A DNA stretch of 64,000 nt from Adineta steineri (taxonomy: Eukaryota; Rotifera; Eurotatoria; Adinetida; Adinetidae): contig CAJNOI010000004.1 in NCBI GenBank assembly GCA_905250115.1, positions 707,729 through 771,728 on the forward strand, in the 5' to 3' direction. Every line of letters begins with the position of its first letter. Within the stretch, counting starts at the first letter, position 1. Under the pieces are notes generated by a model, which worked only from the letters and a program-made list of their open reading frames with translations, ran no database searches and was not told the DNA's origin. Made by a program: the position numbers and the translations under genes. Of this stretch, positions 12,904 to 26,400 are shown in pieces.

Positions 12904-13620
12904 ATGTCGTTTCTCAATAATCGTGATATTAGCAAAATCTCGTTAAAAGATAATAAATATCATATTCCATTCATATATAATACTGATGAGGATGGTTATT
13001 ACTATGGCTGTTATAGAGATAGATTCTTCGACATTCGTGGCTGTGTCCAAGGCGAAACACCCGAAGAGCTGCTTAAACAATGCTATGAATCATTTACATT
13101 GTGCATGGAGGGTCAAAAGCAAGTTCCATTTAATGTTAATGATCTCGAAAATGTGGTTATATTTGATATAATTGAATGTAAAACTGAGGAAGAAGAGGAT
13201 CTTGCTTCTGATATGGAAAAAGCAGGAAAAGGTTTTGAAGAAATTATTGAAGCACTTAATCGGTAAGATATTTTTATATATTTTATAAACAATATAACTG
13301 ATTATTCAAAATTAAAGAGAAAGTTATTTTGAGATATGAGAAAAAGCTAGATCAAGTAACTTATGAATTTTGATTGAATGCATTTTATCAATACTAAAAA
13401 TGATGAAAAGCAATAGATTTTGATGAGATTTTTTCGACTTCTTTCATATTAACTTCATACTACTGTAGATGTTCTTACTGATCATAAGAATATTAACATT
13501 TATTCATTTATTCATTTTTTTTGTTAATTATTTTTTAGAATGCGGGATACACGAATGATCATAAAAGAACTGGTTGACAACATACATATTCAGGTTCAAA
13601 GCGGTTTATTGGACAAATAA
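12904..13620 (+). CDS. HicB-like (UPF0150) domain protein, spliced
   Basis: Two exons, 12904-13262 and 13539-13620 (phase-checked; CG|A across the junction), 146 aa. The first ATG in frame is at 12904; the frame upstream has no other ATG. Residues about 17-70 show the HicB/UPF0150 pattern: YHIPFIYNTDEDGYYYGCYR, then the 'G-C-x-x-G-E-T-x-E-E' core GCVQGETPEELLKQCYESF. In bacteria this fold is the antitoxin half of HicAB modules or a stand-alone partial RNase-H-like domain. Here it is followed by an acidic helix and a short basic C-terminal exon. I recognise no helix-turn-helix or ribbon-helix-helix DNA-binding tail and no HicA partner in the window. The intron and AT-rich eukaryotic context argue for a resident gene, possibly horizontally acquired. 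The role in the host is unknown. Confidence 0.75.
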
Positions 13621-14409
13621 GTTTGCCGATGATCATAAGTTATCTTGTTTTTTACTGATTAGTTGGTTTATTTAATTTCGTGTGTTTAGACTTTTTTGTT
13701 TCTTTGTCCAAACATATTTCTATGAGCACTTCATCTAGATTTTTGTTTTTTGATCGACTCATTTCGAAAAAACATGTCAATATAAAGTTATTTCTTGTTG
13801 TTTTTGTCAGATACTTCTATTCAGATTTGAAGCTAAACATAAATCGGATCCAAAGTTATATATAGATATGGGATCGGACCCAGACTCAGAAATCTGTATC
13901 AGTGAGCGAAGAGACTATAATGAATAAGAAAAGATAAAGAATAACTACATGTAGTATTGCTTATTGAATATCTAGTCTTGCCAGTATAAATATTTTTGAA
14001 GAAAAAAAAATAAATGTAATCAAATATTTGTTTCTTATTATTTATTATAGAAAAAAGAAAACATTTATAGATTATCTATAAACATAAAGCTGAAGGAGAA
14101 CGATTAATAAAATATTTTCTAACAAGATAAGAAAATTTAGAAAGTCAAATTTGTTATTTATTATTTTGCTATTCAATATTCATTAATAATTATATATTTT
14201 TCAGAATTTCAGTGACACAAAAAAAAGAGAAAAAAAAAAGAAGAAAATCAAAAATAGCAAGAGAAAAAAAAGCAAAATACAGAAAATAAAGAATGAATAC
14301 ATATTTTATTTATTAATATTAAAATTATTCTTTGTTTTTTCTTTATACGTATTAAAAATCGATTATACAGAGAAAAGAAAAAAGAAAAAAAAATGACCTG
14401 AGAACAAGC
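13621..14409. other. Convergent 3' intergenic region
   Basis: Lies between the HicB-like gene (+) and the UNC80 3' end (-). It is A-rich (for example 14217-14290 and 14370-14395) and should hold both 3' UTRs. No coding exon is supported. Confidence 0.5.
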
Positions 14410-17400
14410 TCAAACTTGTGATTCATAATCGGCTTCAGTTAAAGGTGGTGTATTAGGTGAACGCGATATCCATACATCTCGACGTGATTCTGTTTGTATT
14501 GGAAGAATTGTTGTCAAAGGAATAGACGAAGTAGGTAAAGATATTTGTTCATTTGCTGGATTATTTAAAACAGAAGCAAGTACACCTTGATCATTGGAAG
14601 CACGTATATCAATAAAATCAGAAGTTTGTTCATTGAATACTGAAGCAAGATTTTGTTGATTGGCTTGTCTAAATACAATAAATATGTTAGAAAATCAAAT
14701 ATAAATAAATAAAGCAGAAATAACAAATTGCTAAAGATCGTACCAAACTTCACTGTTCATTCTCTTTAAAAATATTATAGAAGATTTATTCATGCAAAGC
14801 AGGGTATATATGTAATAGATTTCGTTCTCCATGCGTTTTAAGGTAAGGATTGCAAGAAGAATAAGTATTAAGAATAGGATAGAATAAAAAAAGAAACAAA
14901 AATAAAAATAAAATGCAAGATCGACCTACTCTCGATCTCTCTTTCTCATTTTAACTGGAAGTGTAAAAAAAAGAAAAAATAAAATAAAATAAAATGAAAT
15001 AAAACAATATGGAAAATGTTTTTTTTGAAAATTCTATGAAAATTTATTTTACCTATTTGATCGAAATATATCATTCATTTCTTTAGTTGCATCATATGTC
15101 ATAGTTGGTTCGCTTGTCATCTATTTTGAAAAGAAAATTTTATTTAATAATTAAACAAAAAACAACAGAATATAACTTACATTTCCTCGTATTAAACCTT
15201 TAGTTAATCGGGATTTATCTAAATGTGTTGTATCTCGTTTCCAACCACGAAATGTACGTAATTTAGTTGTAGGTTCTTTATCTGTTGTTGATTGATCAGC
15301 ATCATCATCTTCTGGTGCATTATATTGTTGAAATGTTCGATCAGATATTGATGAACTTCGATCACCAGCAACAGTAACTGAACGTGATAATGGATTAGTT
15401 GATTGTATACGTGGAGCATCTATTATAAGAAGTTATTTAAAAATAAACAAAAGATTATCAAACAGATCGATTTACCAGATAGACTAGGAGTTGGTAAATC
15501 ATCTGTGACTGTTGAAGGACGTTGTAATGTTAAATCTCTTGTCCATTTTATTGGTATATCAGATATTTCAGCTAATTAAAGTAAATATAGATGCATCTTT
15601 TGTTTCAGACTGATAAATATTAGATTTTAATCTTACCTCCTGATCGAATTCTATATCGAGCACGATATGTTTCAAGTATTTCTAAAGCTTCTTTCACACG
15701 TATTTTTTCTGTTTTCTTTCTTGGTGATGTATTTAAACTACTATCACTTGATTGTTGTCGTCGAACACGATAGGTATTTGTGCGACTACCACCTGATCGT
15801 CCATCACTTGCACCACCAGATATTCCTGTATTACCATCACGATCTTTCATTTGTTCGAGTGCTTCAGTATCAAATCGAACTTTTTCAGTACCTGCTGGAC
15901 GTGTTTCATAAGGAAATAATGATTTTGATTCATCTAAATAAATATAAAAAATAATAATAATATTTTATTTGAAATATAAAACTAAAGAAGTAACCAAAAG
16001 AAAACTGTTCATGCTAAAGAGGCAAACATGCTCAAAAGAATTTTAATTTAAAATCCGTGCAAAGAACAAACCGAATGATGGTATACGAATAAGAGGCATA
16101 TCATCACGTTTTCTTCGTCGAGGTGTTCTCGATAGAATAATTCTTTTTTTTCCACCTCCTGAACCTGTACGACTCATTTCTCGTGTAAATGTCATTGATG
16201 CAGCTAGAGAATTTTAGAGAGATTTTTCGTATTAATGATATTATTATATTGAAATAAAATAAAAGAAGAAAAAAAAGTCTCTACCAGTTAATTCAGCTTT
16301 TAATTGATTTAATTCTTGCATTAATCCATGTAAAATTTCTCCGGTTGATTTTGATAATGGTATTTTATCAAATATAAGTTTTTGTTGAATATTTGTAATC
16401 ATTTCATAATCACGTTCATTTTCTGATGTTACTGAATGCATCTATAGATAAGAAAAACATTATTTTAAATAAAATTTTAGTAATTTAAAATAATAAAATT
16501 ACATATTGAGAAAGAAATGGTCGAAGAATAACAAATATTGGAGTTTTATATGTAATAATAAAATCAATAAATGAAAGAAGTATTGGTGAAACATTTGATT
16601 GTTTATTACACATTAATTTTATTGATTGAGCTATACGTTGCCATTCACGTTTTAATTGTTTAGCAAAACCAATAATTAAAACTTTTAAACCTAAAAATTA
16701 AAATATTGTCAATAATAATTAGTATACAAATTATTGTAACTAGATACAGATCAAAATGAGCTTAAAGTATACAATGATTTTTAAGGCGAGATAAACTCGA
16801 ATTAACATGCGTAATCTTTTCATATGTAAAAAAAGCACAATTATTTCTTATCGTAACTAAACAAATTCTCTTCCGATAGCTATTAATCATTGTTCTCTTT
16901 TTGATTGTATAGATAATGTCAACTTACCTAATAAAGATGCTGTTTGTAAAAGATCTTTTAATTGTCTCATAGATTTATGTGTAAAACTACTATTTTGTAA
17001 AATAGCTTCACCAATAGTTAAATGTTGCTTTCCACCACCAGTACCTGGTCCACTACTTATTTGTCCTGGTGCTCCACTTCCCGGTCCACCTTGTGTGCCC
17101 ATAGCAGCCGCAAGTTTTGATGGTGGTTTAAGTGCATTAATAAGTATTGTTATAATATAGGATATATCTACTGAATGAATTTTAGGTGCATCTTTTCGTC
17201 CACTACCACTCCAAAACATTAATGGTAAAAGAAAATGTAATAAATGATTTATAGCTGATGGTATATTTGGAAATGACCAACTATTTCCAGTTAATGCTTC
17301 TAAGTTTGGTTGATTCTATATAGATAAAATTTAAAAAGAAAAATTAATTAAAATATTATTTTATTTATTAAACTTACTCTAATAGCTAATAAATATCTTC

Positions 17401-20400
17401 CAACAAGTTTAATAACTGCTCGAGAAAATTCTTTTGGAAAAGCTGGTGTATCAAGACGTGGTACACTATGACTTGATTCCGATACATTTTCATTTAATAC
17501 AAGTGCAATACATCCCGATACCAATGCCTAAAATATTACAAAATAAAATAAATTAATTTTTTCACAAAAAATTATTTCGTTTTATACTTTAAGATTAGGA
17601 AAATAGGCTATATATGGATGACGATCAATAGTTAAATAAATTCCATTTAGAATTCCAGCTGTTGCTTCCCAATCAAAACAACGCTAAAGAAAAATTTTCA
17701 TAATTTTATATATTTTTTGTTATTCGTTAATTTTTACTTTAGTCATTGGTTTTTTACATATTTTTGAAAACATTCTATCAATACGTCTTAATAGAAGATT
17801 TAATGCTGGCCGTAATTGTTCTTGACTCCAATTAGTACATGGTAATAATTTTTGAAAATAATTTTGTATACCACGACATGACATTGTTATTGGATCATAA
17901 CCACCTAATTTAAGTAATGTATGTGCTATATCAGCAAGACGTGTATGAGATTTAGCATCAAGTAATTCAGGTATACGTAATGTTGGATCATTAGCTAATT
18001 TAGTTAATTCTTTTAAGCGTTGAGTTGAGAAATGAACAAATGTTGATATAACTGAAAGAAGTGTATCACGTGGCCAACGAAATTCTGATGCTTGTTTATG
18101 TTCATCACCATCTTGAGCTTTATTTTTTGTTCGATCATCAATAAAACGACTATATTATTAAAGAAAAAAGAAGTTCGAATTAGTTCATTTGAATTGAGAA
18201 TTAAAATCAAATGTATTTACCTCATTGAATCTTCATCAGGTACAATTGATGGTGAACGATTTGAACCACGTGAATGTTTATAACTTGCACCTGTTAATGT
18301 ATCATGTTTTGGTCCAACAAATGTTCGTGTTAATGATTCCGATGAATTTATCATTGTTTTTATAGCAATAGATAACTTTTCAATTATTTTCATTTCTTCA
18401 CGTCCTTGTTTTTGAGAATCAGTTTTATTTGTACGATCTTTTAAGTATTCTAAATATTTCGGTAAGAGTAAATCAATTATACCAAGCATTTGTAATGATC
18501 GAATAGAATCTGGTGCATATGCAACTAGAAAAATAAAATAATAGAATCATATTGATTTATAAAAATAGATAATTTCAGATTTTCCTATATAACTTACCAA
18601 CAGTAACACAAACATCAATACAATTAAGTAAAGTAAAAACAGTATCATCATCTGCATAACAAAAATCTAAAGTTTTTATTGTTACTGGTGTAATCATATT
18701 TCCTTGACCAAGTGCTGCAACAACAGTCATATTTGATGTTGGCATTGTTGTTGGCATAATAGTTGATGTTGTTTTATTTGATGATGAATCATCTCTAACT
18801 AATTCTAATATTGAATAATCATCTCTCATTGCATCAACACTTGTTTGTTCTAAAGCAATTAATAAACGAAATAAACTTATTGGTTGAATTTTATTTGTAT
18901 CAGTAACATCTGCTTGTTCATCAAAATCAAGTAATTGTGATATACTACCAAGCATTTGTAATATAAATGGTATACGATGTAAAATAAAAAATTGTCTACA
19001 ACAATATTCAATAGCTTTTTTTAACATTGGATTTGATTGAATATTTGAATAAACACGAAGAAATGTTGGCATTATTAATAGATAACTAAAAATAAAAATA
19101 TTTTTATTATTATTCAATAGAAAATTAAATAGAATTATTATACGAACCCATTTGTAGCGAATATATGTCGAAAATGTTTAGCTGTACTTATATATGTTGC
19201 AAGACAAAAACGTAACATAGCAAAATCTTCACAATGTAATATAAATGCACCATTAATAACATTAAGAAAAAGTGTTATATCCCATGTTGTCGTTGTTTTA
19301 CCATCCATGTTAAAAAATAAACAGGAGATTAATTTTATCCTTAAAAATAAAATAATAACGAAGGGTTGATCATAGATTAGATTTCTTTTTTTTAAACTTA
19401 CCAATTATATTTATGTAACATATCTAAATTAAATAATTCTTTATCAGATATTCTTGTATATAAATTATAATCTGATTCTAATGGTTTTCTTGGAAATGAT
19501 GGACTTTTAATAAGTTCATCATGAAAAAATGTAACACAATTATGTATTTGATTATATGGTGTATTTTCAAGTAAATAACGAGCAAATAAAACTTTTGATA
19601 ATTCAGTTGTTTTTAAATAAATTGACATATGTTCAAGTTGTCGTTGTGATTGTTTAGCATCCATATGTATTAATGATAATTGTGGATAGATATTTCGACG
19701 AAAAAAATAAAAATCTCGTACATATGTATCTGGTATATGTATTTGTTGAGTTTTAACATCAATTAAATAATATCGATCACGTTTCGCATCAGGTATACCA
19801 AAAAAATCTAATGCTTCTTGTAAAACATTACTAAATTGTGTATCTTCTTGTATAATTGCTTGTGTTGGAATTTGTGATAGATCAGGTCCATGTATAATAA
19901 CTTTTTTTGTTGATGGTATACTACCTGTTATTAATATCATCATTTCAGCTTGTTCTTTACGTAAAATTTGTTTTAAATCTTTTAAAACAAGACCATGTAG
20001 ATAAGGAATTATTTGCCATAATAATGTAAGACCAGCTACGATTAATTCTTGTGAACCATCTAATGGTGAACGTACCATACTCATTAATAGACCAAGAACA
20101 TAATTAAATACGGCATGTGCAAATTGTGGTGGAATATCAGTTAAACATATCATAAGACGACGAAGACTTTGAAATGATTTAATCTATTATTTAAAAAAAA
20201 ACGAAGAAGATAAAATTAAAAATAAATAATTCAAATAAATACTTACACGGCGTTCTTTATTAGAAAGTTTTTCAAAGAAAAAACGAATTAATAATGTTGG
20301 TTCATCAATTAAACATGTCCAAAGAGCTTTTCGAGCTGCTTCTGATACTATAAGAAACAAAGAATTGAAATAAATTATTTTCTTAATCATATTTTGTCAA

Positions 20401-23400
20401 ACCTGTTGCTCCATTATCAAGTGTTTCTTCATCTTCTAACATTTCAACAAGAAGATATACAGCTGCACCAAATGCTGAAGGAAATGTTCCTTGTGCTTGT
20501 CGTATTTGAATACTTGTTTCAACAAATCGATCATCATCTGTATGTCCTGAAATAATCATGACTATTGTTTCAAAACAAGAAGAAAGATTTTTCTTTCTAT
20601 CATACCTTCTTCTTCTTCATCTCTTGGTTGATGTAAAAGTGGTTCGAATGAAGCTGATTGTAATATTGGTACAGTTGACATAGCGAAATTTTCTCTTGCA
20701 ACTCGTTTACTTGTTTCTTCAGCCATTAATGCTGAATGAATTAATTCTTGTTGATGTTTCTTACGTGTTTTACTTGCTGTAACAACAGCTCGCTATAAAA
20801 AATATTTAATAAAATAAATATATATTCATTTATTAATGTTCTACATACAACTTCTTCTTGATTTAAAGCAACTTGTTGAACAAGTGTTTTAGCATGTGGC
20901 ATCCATGGTGGATCAACTGTTTGAAGATTAGCAACACCAAGTGCTGGTGATGGTAAAACAAATTCAATACTTGGTGGAAGAATCTAATTGATAAAATCAA
21001 ATGTTTAGTTTTTTTTTGTATAAATTCTTTTTTTCTTCAAATTTTACCTTCATCATTGAATGTGCACCTTCTTCTAATCGTATCCAAAATTGATAACGAA
21101 AACGCCATAATGTTTGAAATTTTAATATTGCATTATAACGTATTAATGCAGATGAATTCTCCATTTCAGTATGAAATAATGCATCAACTAATTGACCAGC
21201 ACGAGCAGCTGTTAGAATAACAATTGTTGCTATAAAAGAAACAAAACATTCATATTTATTACTATTAAAATAAATATTTTATTTTCTCTCGTACCAGCAC
21301 AAGCAGCTAATTCTTCATTATGATCTAATAAAAGTTCCCAAGATAAATTAAGTATTTGAGAATAATGTTCATCATCTAATAAAACTGATGATTTACAAAG
21401 TATCATTAATGGTATTTGTGTTAATGTTCCAACCTAGATAAATAATAATTATTATTTTAATTGAAATATTTTCAAAACGAACTTGTTTTTCAAGATAAGC
21501 AGCAACAGCAGTAAAATGTGTATTAATTTGTTTATCAAGATGTGGATCTGCTGTTTCAAAAACCATTCCATACATAGGTGCATCTGGTGGTTTAGTTGTA
21601 TTCGTAGTTTTTGTAACATTTTCAACATTTTGACCAGTACCTTCACCAAATAAACATGTTGAAACCTAGAAGAAAGTAATTTTTATTTATAAAATGATAT
21701 TCAATGTTAATGTGTTTTTATTTTACTCGTCGTTTTTTAAGATCATGTGGAGTTTTGCTCGATGTTGTATCATTACGTTTTAAATGCGTTGTTGATCGAT
21801 GCGTTGATGATGATGAACGAGAAAATGATGAACCAATATTTGTTAAATTTGATGATGATAAACGATACATATTTAATAATGCTTGAATAAGATTTTTACA
21901 ACTTGATGTTTGTTTATCATAACAATTTGATACACATTTTATTTGATGATCACATGTTAAATTAACATTATTTAATATACGTATAACAACTTTTGTCCAT
22001 GGAAATGGACGAGTATTAATAATATCATCAAAATTTCCTTGATCAAATTCTTCATCATTACTATTCATATATTCATCTGGTGGTTCCATAGCTGAACTTC
22101 CAATACCACTTTGATGACCATCAGTTTCAGAAGATATATTTGATGCATGACTACGACGACGTGTACGATAAGATGAACGACGAGTATCTTAATTAAAAAT
22201 AAGTAAACTTTGAGATTTAATTAATCTGTAAATAGATTGGGTAACAAAATTCGATCTTAGAGAATAAACTAGTGTAAGTCTCAATGGATTCTATGATTTT
22301 TACATTGTTTTCTAGTATTGCCTTTAGATATTACAAACTTACTCATAGTTTTGCCTGATTCTTTCATTCTTAATGATGGTTTTCTTAATTTAACACTACT
22401 TCGTCGAATTAATTTTGATTTTCCACTACTACCACTAAGACTTCCTGGTTTATGTGTTGCATTAGATGCTAAAAAGAAGATAATAAAAATCATATTATAT
22501 CTTAAAGTAAAATAAGCTTTTTATATCTTACTTCGTCGTTCAATATTACCTGATGATGAATTTCCATCAATAATAATAACTCCATCTTCATCATTCATCA
22601 TAACAGCTGTATGATTACTATCATTTGAATCATTTTCTTTATTCACAGCAAAACTAATATGTCTTTCACTTGATAATGATGGATTCATATTAATTACTGT
22701 TGCTGGTATTGTACTTAATACAGGTGGAATTGTAACTGATGATGCTTGTGGTGAAACTAATTTATTAGAAAAAATAAATTAAATTAAGAATTCTTTTTTA
22801 TTTTCAAAATAGAATTCATACGTCCAGGATGTTCGCTTGACATCGATGCTGAACTTCTATTTGATGTTTGAGAAACAACACTACCCATACGTATACGATC
22901 ATTTGAACGTTTATCAGTTAATGATGATGATGTTTCAACAACAGTTGGTGGTGCACTTGTTGCTTGATTATTTGTACGTTGTTGTGGTTGTTGTTGTTGT
23001 TGCTGCTGTTGTTGTTGCCGAAAATTATTATTTGTTGTCGGCATTGTTGAAAGTTTTGGTAATTTATCATATGATTCACGTAAAAATGATGTAATTTCAT
23101 AAAGAAGTAAACAAGCGATAATACGTAAAGAATATGGACAATCATGACCTGAACGATTAACAACCGCTAAACAAAAATAAAGAAATTATTATTAACTATT
23201 TATATATTAAATATATTTAAACATAAACATAAATATATTCATACACATACACACACAGATATATATATACAGACATAAAACTGACGAAATACAACAACGT
23301 GCACGATGAAGTGTCATGCATTTGTACCTTCATTATAGTAATCTTCATATGTTTCGTCACTATTCCATAAAGTCGCTCCTGCTCCTCCTCCTGTTCCTAT

Positions 23401-26400
23401 TCCTGTTTCATTTGTATTATTATTATCTGTCGCTAATTGTTTTTGTTCATTGTCTAATATTGTTTCAAGTTGTGATGAAAGAGCCTTTTATTTTAATTTA
23501 GTATATATATTTAGATATATTCGTTTATTAAAAAAGATTATTTCAATAACTTACTTCACCCCATATATAAAACATTCTTGCTGCAGCTGCTTGATATAAT
23601 TTCGTTAATCTTGCATTCATATTTCCTGTTGTACGTGCAGCATATGATTCATGAGGACGAAATGTTGTCATATTAATACGCATCCATTCTGGCCATTGGC
23701 CTAATGAACAACGACGAACAAAATTAGCACATTCAACAAGATATGCTGCTTTTGATATAACGGGTGAATCCTAAGAAAAATATTTTATTTATTTTTTGAA
23801 TATAAAATAAAATAATACAAACCAAAATAAGAATACTATTTAAAAATTGTGGATCAGGTAATGAACCAGGTGGGCATGATTCCATCATAAAATTTAAACG
23901 TAATAAACCCAAACGAACAAGTGTTAAATCAACAGGTAAACTTTCTTCTTGATGTGTATATAAACTATGATCATCACCACCTATTAATGATCCTGTTCGT
24001 GTACGTGCATCTTTAAAAATAAATATAATAAGTTAAATTTTTCATTTTCATATGTTATATATATATTACTTTTTAATTTCATACTAAATGTTGATGATGC
24101 TATATTTGGTGTTGATGCCTCATCAGTTCCAACTGCTTGTAATTGTTGACTAGTACTACCTTGTCGATCAAGATCAGCATCTTCTGATAAATCACGAAGT
24201 AAAGTCTGTTTTTAATTAGAGAAATAAATAGAAGAATTTAAAAACAAAAATAATAATTTTCTTTTTATTAGATTTACCCCTTTTCCACTACTACTCGTGG
24301 CATCATGCCGAGCAAATGTATGTGCTCCTTTGGATTTTGCTTTTGCATTTAATTCTTGTTGTTGAAATGTTTTAAGTTTTTTCTCTGGATCAAGTAATGA
24401 TGAAAAAACCACCAAACGAAAGATTCCACCATGATTTTCTTTAATACATGTTAAAAAAGCTCGACATTCACCATATAAAGCAACATTTTCTGAACTCATT
24501 AAATATTCTTTCATCATTATAAGACGTGTAACAAATGGTTTAAATATTATATTTAATATAAATCCATCAATACCTTTGGGTCCAACACCAAGTTGTGTAT
24601 TACCAAAATTATTTGAATATGTTTGTCGATTTGTATCACTTTTTGTTGGAACTACACAAGAAATAAAAATTCATAAATAAATAAATAGATAAGTATTTTA
24701 ATTATCTTACTATAAGGTGCATAATGTGCAAGACCAACATTTGATTCCGAACAATAACCACATAATGCATGAAATATATCAAGTATATGAACAAGATCAC
24801 CATTAAGAGTTAAATTAAGAAAATATCTAATTGAATAAAAAGATTTTATTAATAGAATGAAAATATAATAATAATAAATATACTTTTCAAATCGACGTTG
24901 ATTAAGTAAACGAAGTTTATTTAATGATAAACGAACTTTACCACGTAATTGATCAGCTGTAAAACTACGACCACGTGGTTGACAATTAGGACAACCTAAT
25001 CGTTTGATTATTCTAAAAATAAAATTATTCAATATTGATTAAGGAAACTAACTTAAAGGTGTAGATTAATTTATCGCCCATCTTTCAGACAAAGTCGTGA
25101 CCATAAATTTTTCGCTAGTTGGCATATCACCCAAATGCTATGGTATATCAAATTTTCTATAGTCAATCTTTTCACTACTGAAGAAATCCTCTTTAGTTCA
25201 CTCGATATTTGTATGGCAACTATACTATAAATTAAAAAGAAACAGGATTTCCGATAATTACCTAAGTGTGATATCAACAGCTAATTGAAATTTTTCTTCT
25301 TCTTTTGCATCAATTTGTTTTAACCATTCTTCAACTTGTTCATCTGCAGTTGTTGTTCCACTATTTCCAACAGTTAATAATTGTTTTTTATGCATATCAT
25401 CTTCTGATGATGATATAACAGCCAAACCAAGTAAAACATCAAGAATATTCATAACTAATTCACAAACTTTTAAATGATGTTCTTTACATATAACAGCATG
25501 TATTCCAGCAAGTACAACACCAAAATTTATTGTACCACTACGATTAATATATGCACTTGAACCTTGTGCTTCTTCAATCTCTTCTAAAAATTTATAATTT
25601 ATTTCCGAATCACTAACACTATAAGTTTTCATTGTATTTAAATTTGTTGTTGCTGTAGGAGCAGTCATTTTTGGTGTATTAGTATTTGTAGGACTTAATA
25701 TACTATCAATAGATTGTCGAGCTGTATTATTTATGATTGATGTTGGTAATTGAGATCGATCATTAGTTGTTATTGCTGTTGTTTTAAGTAATAATAAAGC
25801 TGGATCAGCAAGTAGAAGACGACTAGGTTTTGATGTCGATGAATGTTCACGACGATCCGTATTAGCCAAATCCAAATGTTCAACACCTTCTTCATCAATA
25901 TAACGAATTTTACTATAATAGAAATGAAAGAAAAAGAAAATGATTAGAAAAGTTGTTCAATAATCAAATGAATATTAACATATAGACACAAAGTGGGAAA
26001 AAAAACAAATTTTATTTCTCATTGATTTGCAATTCTTAAAAAATGTCATTGCAAAAAGATGAGAATCATAGAATACTTATTTATTTCTATATTAAATTAC
26101 CCTTTAGCCAATAATTGTTTTTCTCTTTTTAGTTTTGTATTAAATAAAAAATTTTAAATTAATAAAAACAAAAACAAAAAAGAAGATTTTCTATTATCAT
26201 CTATTCTTACCTGATTTTTTTATAAAAATTATCATATTTTTGACTATGTTTACCACTATATGGACTTCTACCAGCAAAATATTTAAATGGTACATTTAAT
26301 AATGTAGCTGGTTGTTTAATTGATGTTGATGCTGCTGTATCACCTGTACCAGCCATCATACATTGTTGTTCAATAATATCATTTGTAACTTGTTCATTGA

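Noticed and set aside
25071..25277. Open frame near an UNC80 exon
   Set aside because: Falls in a 250-bp intron between two clearly homologous UNC80 exons.
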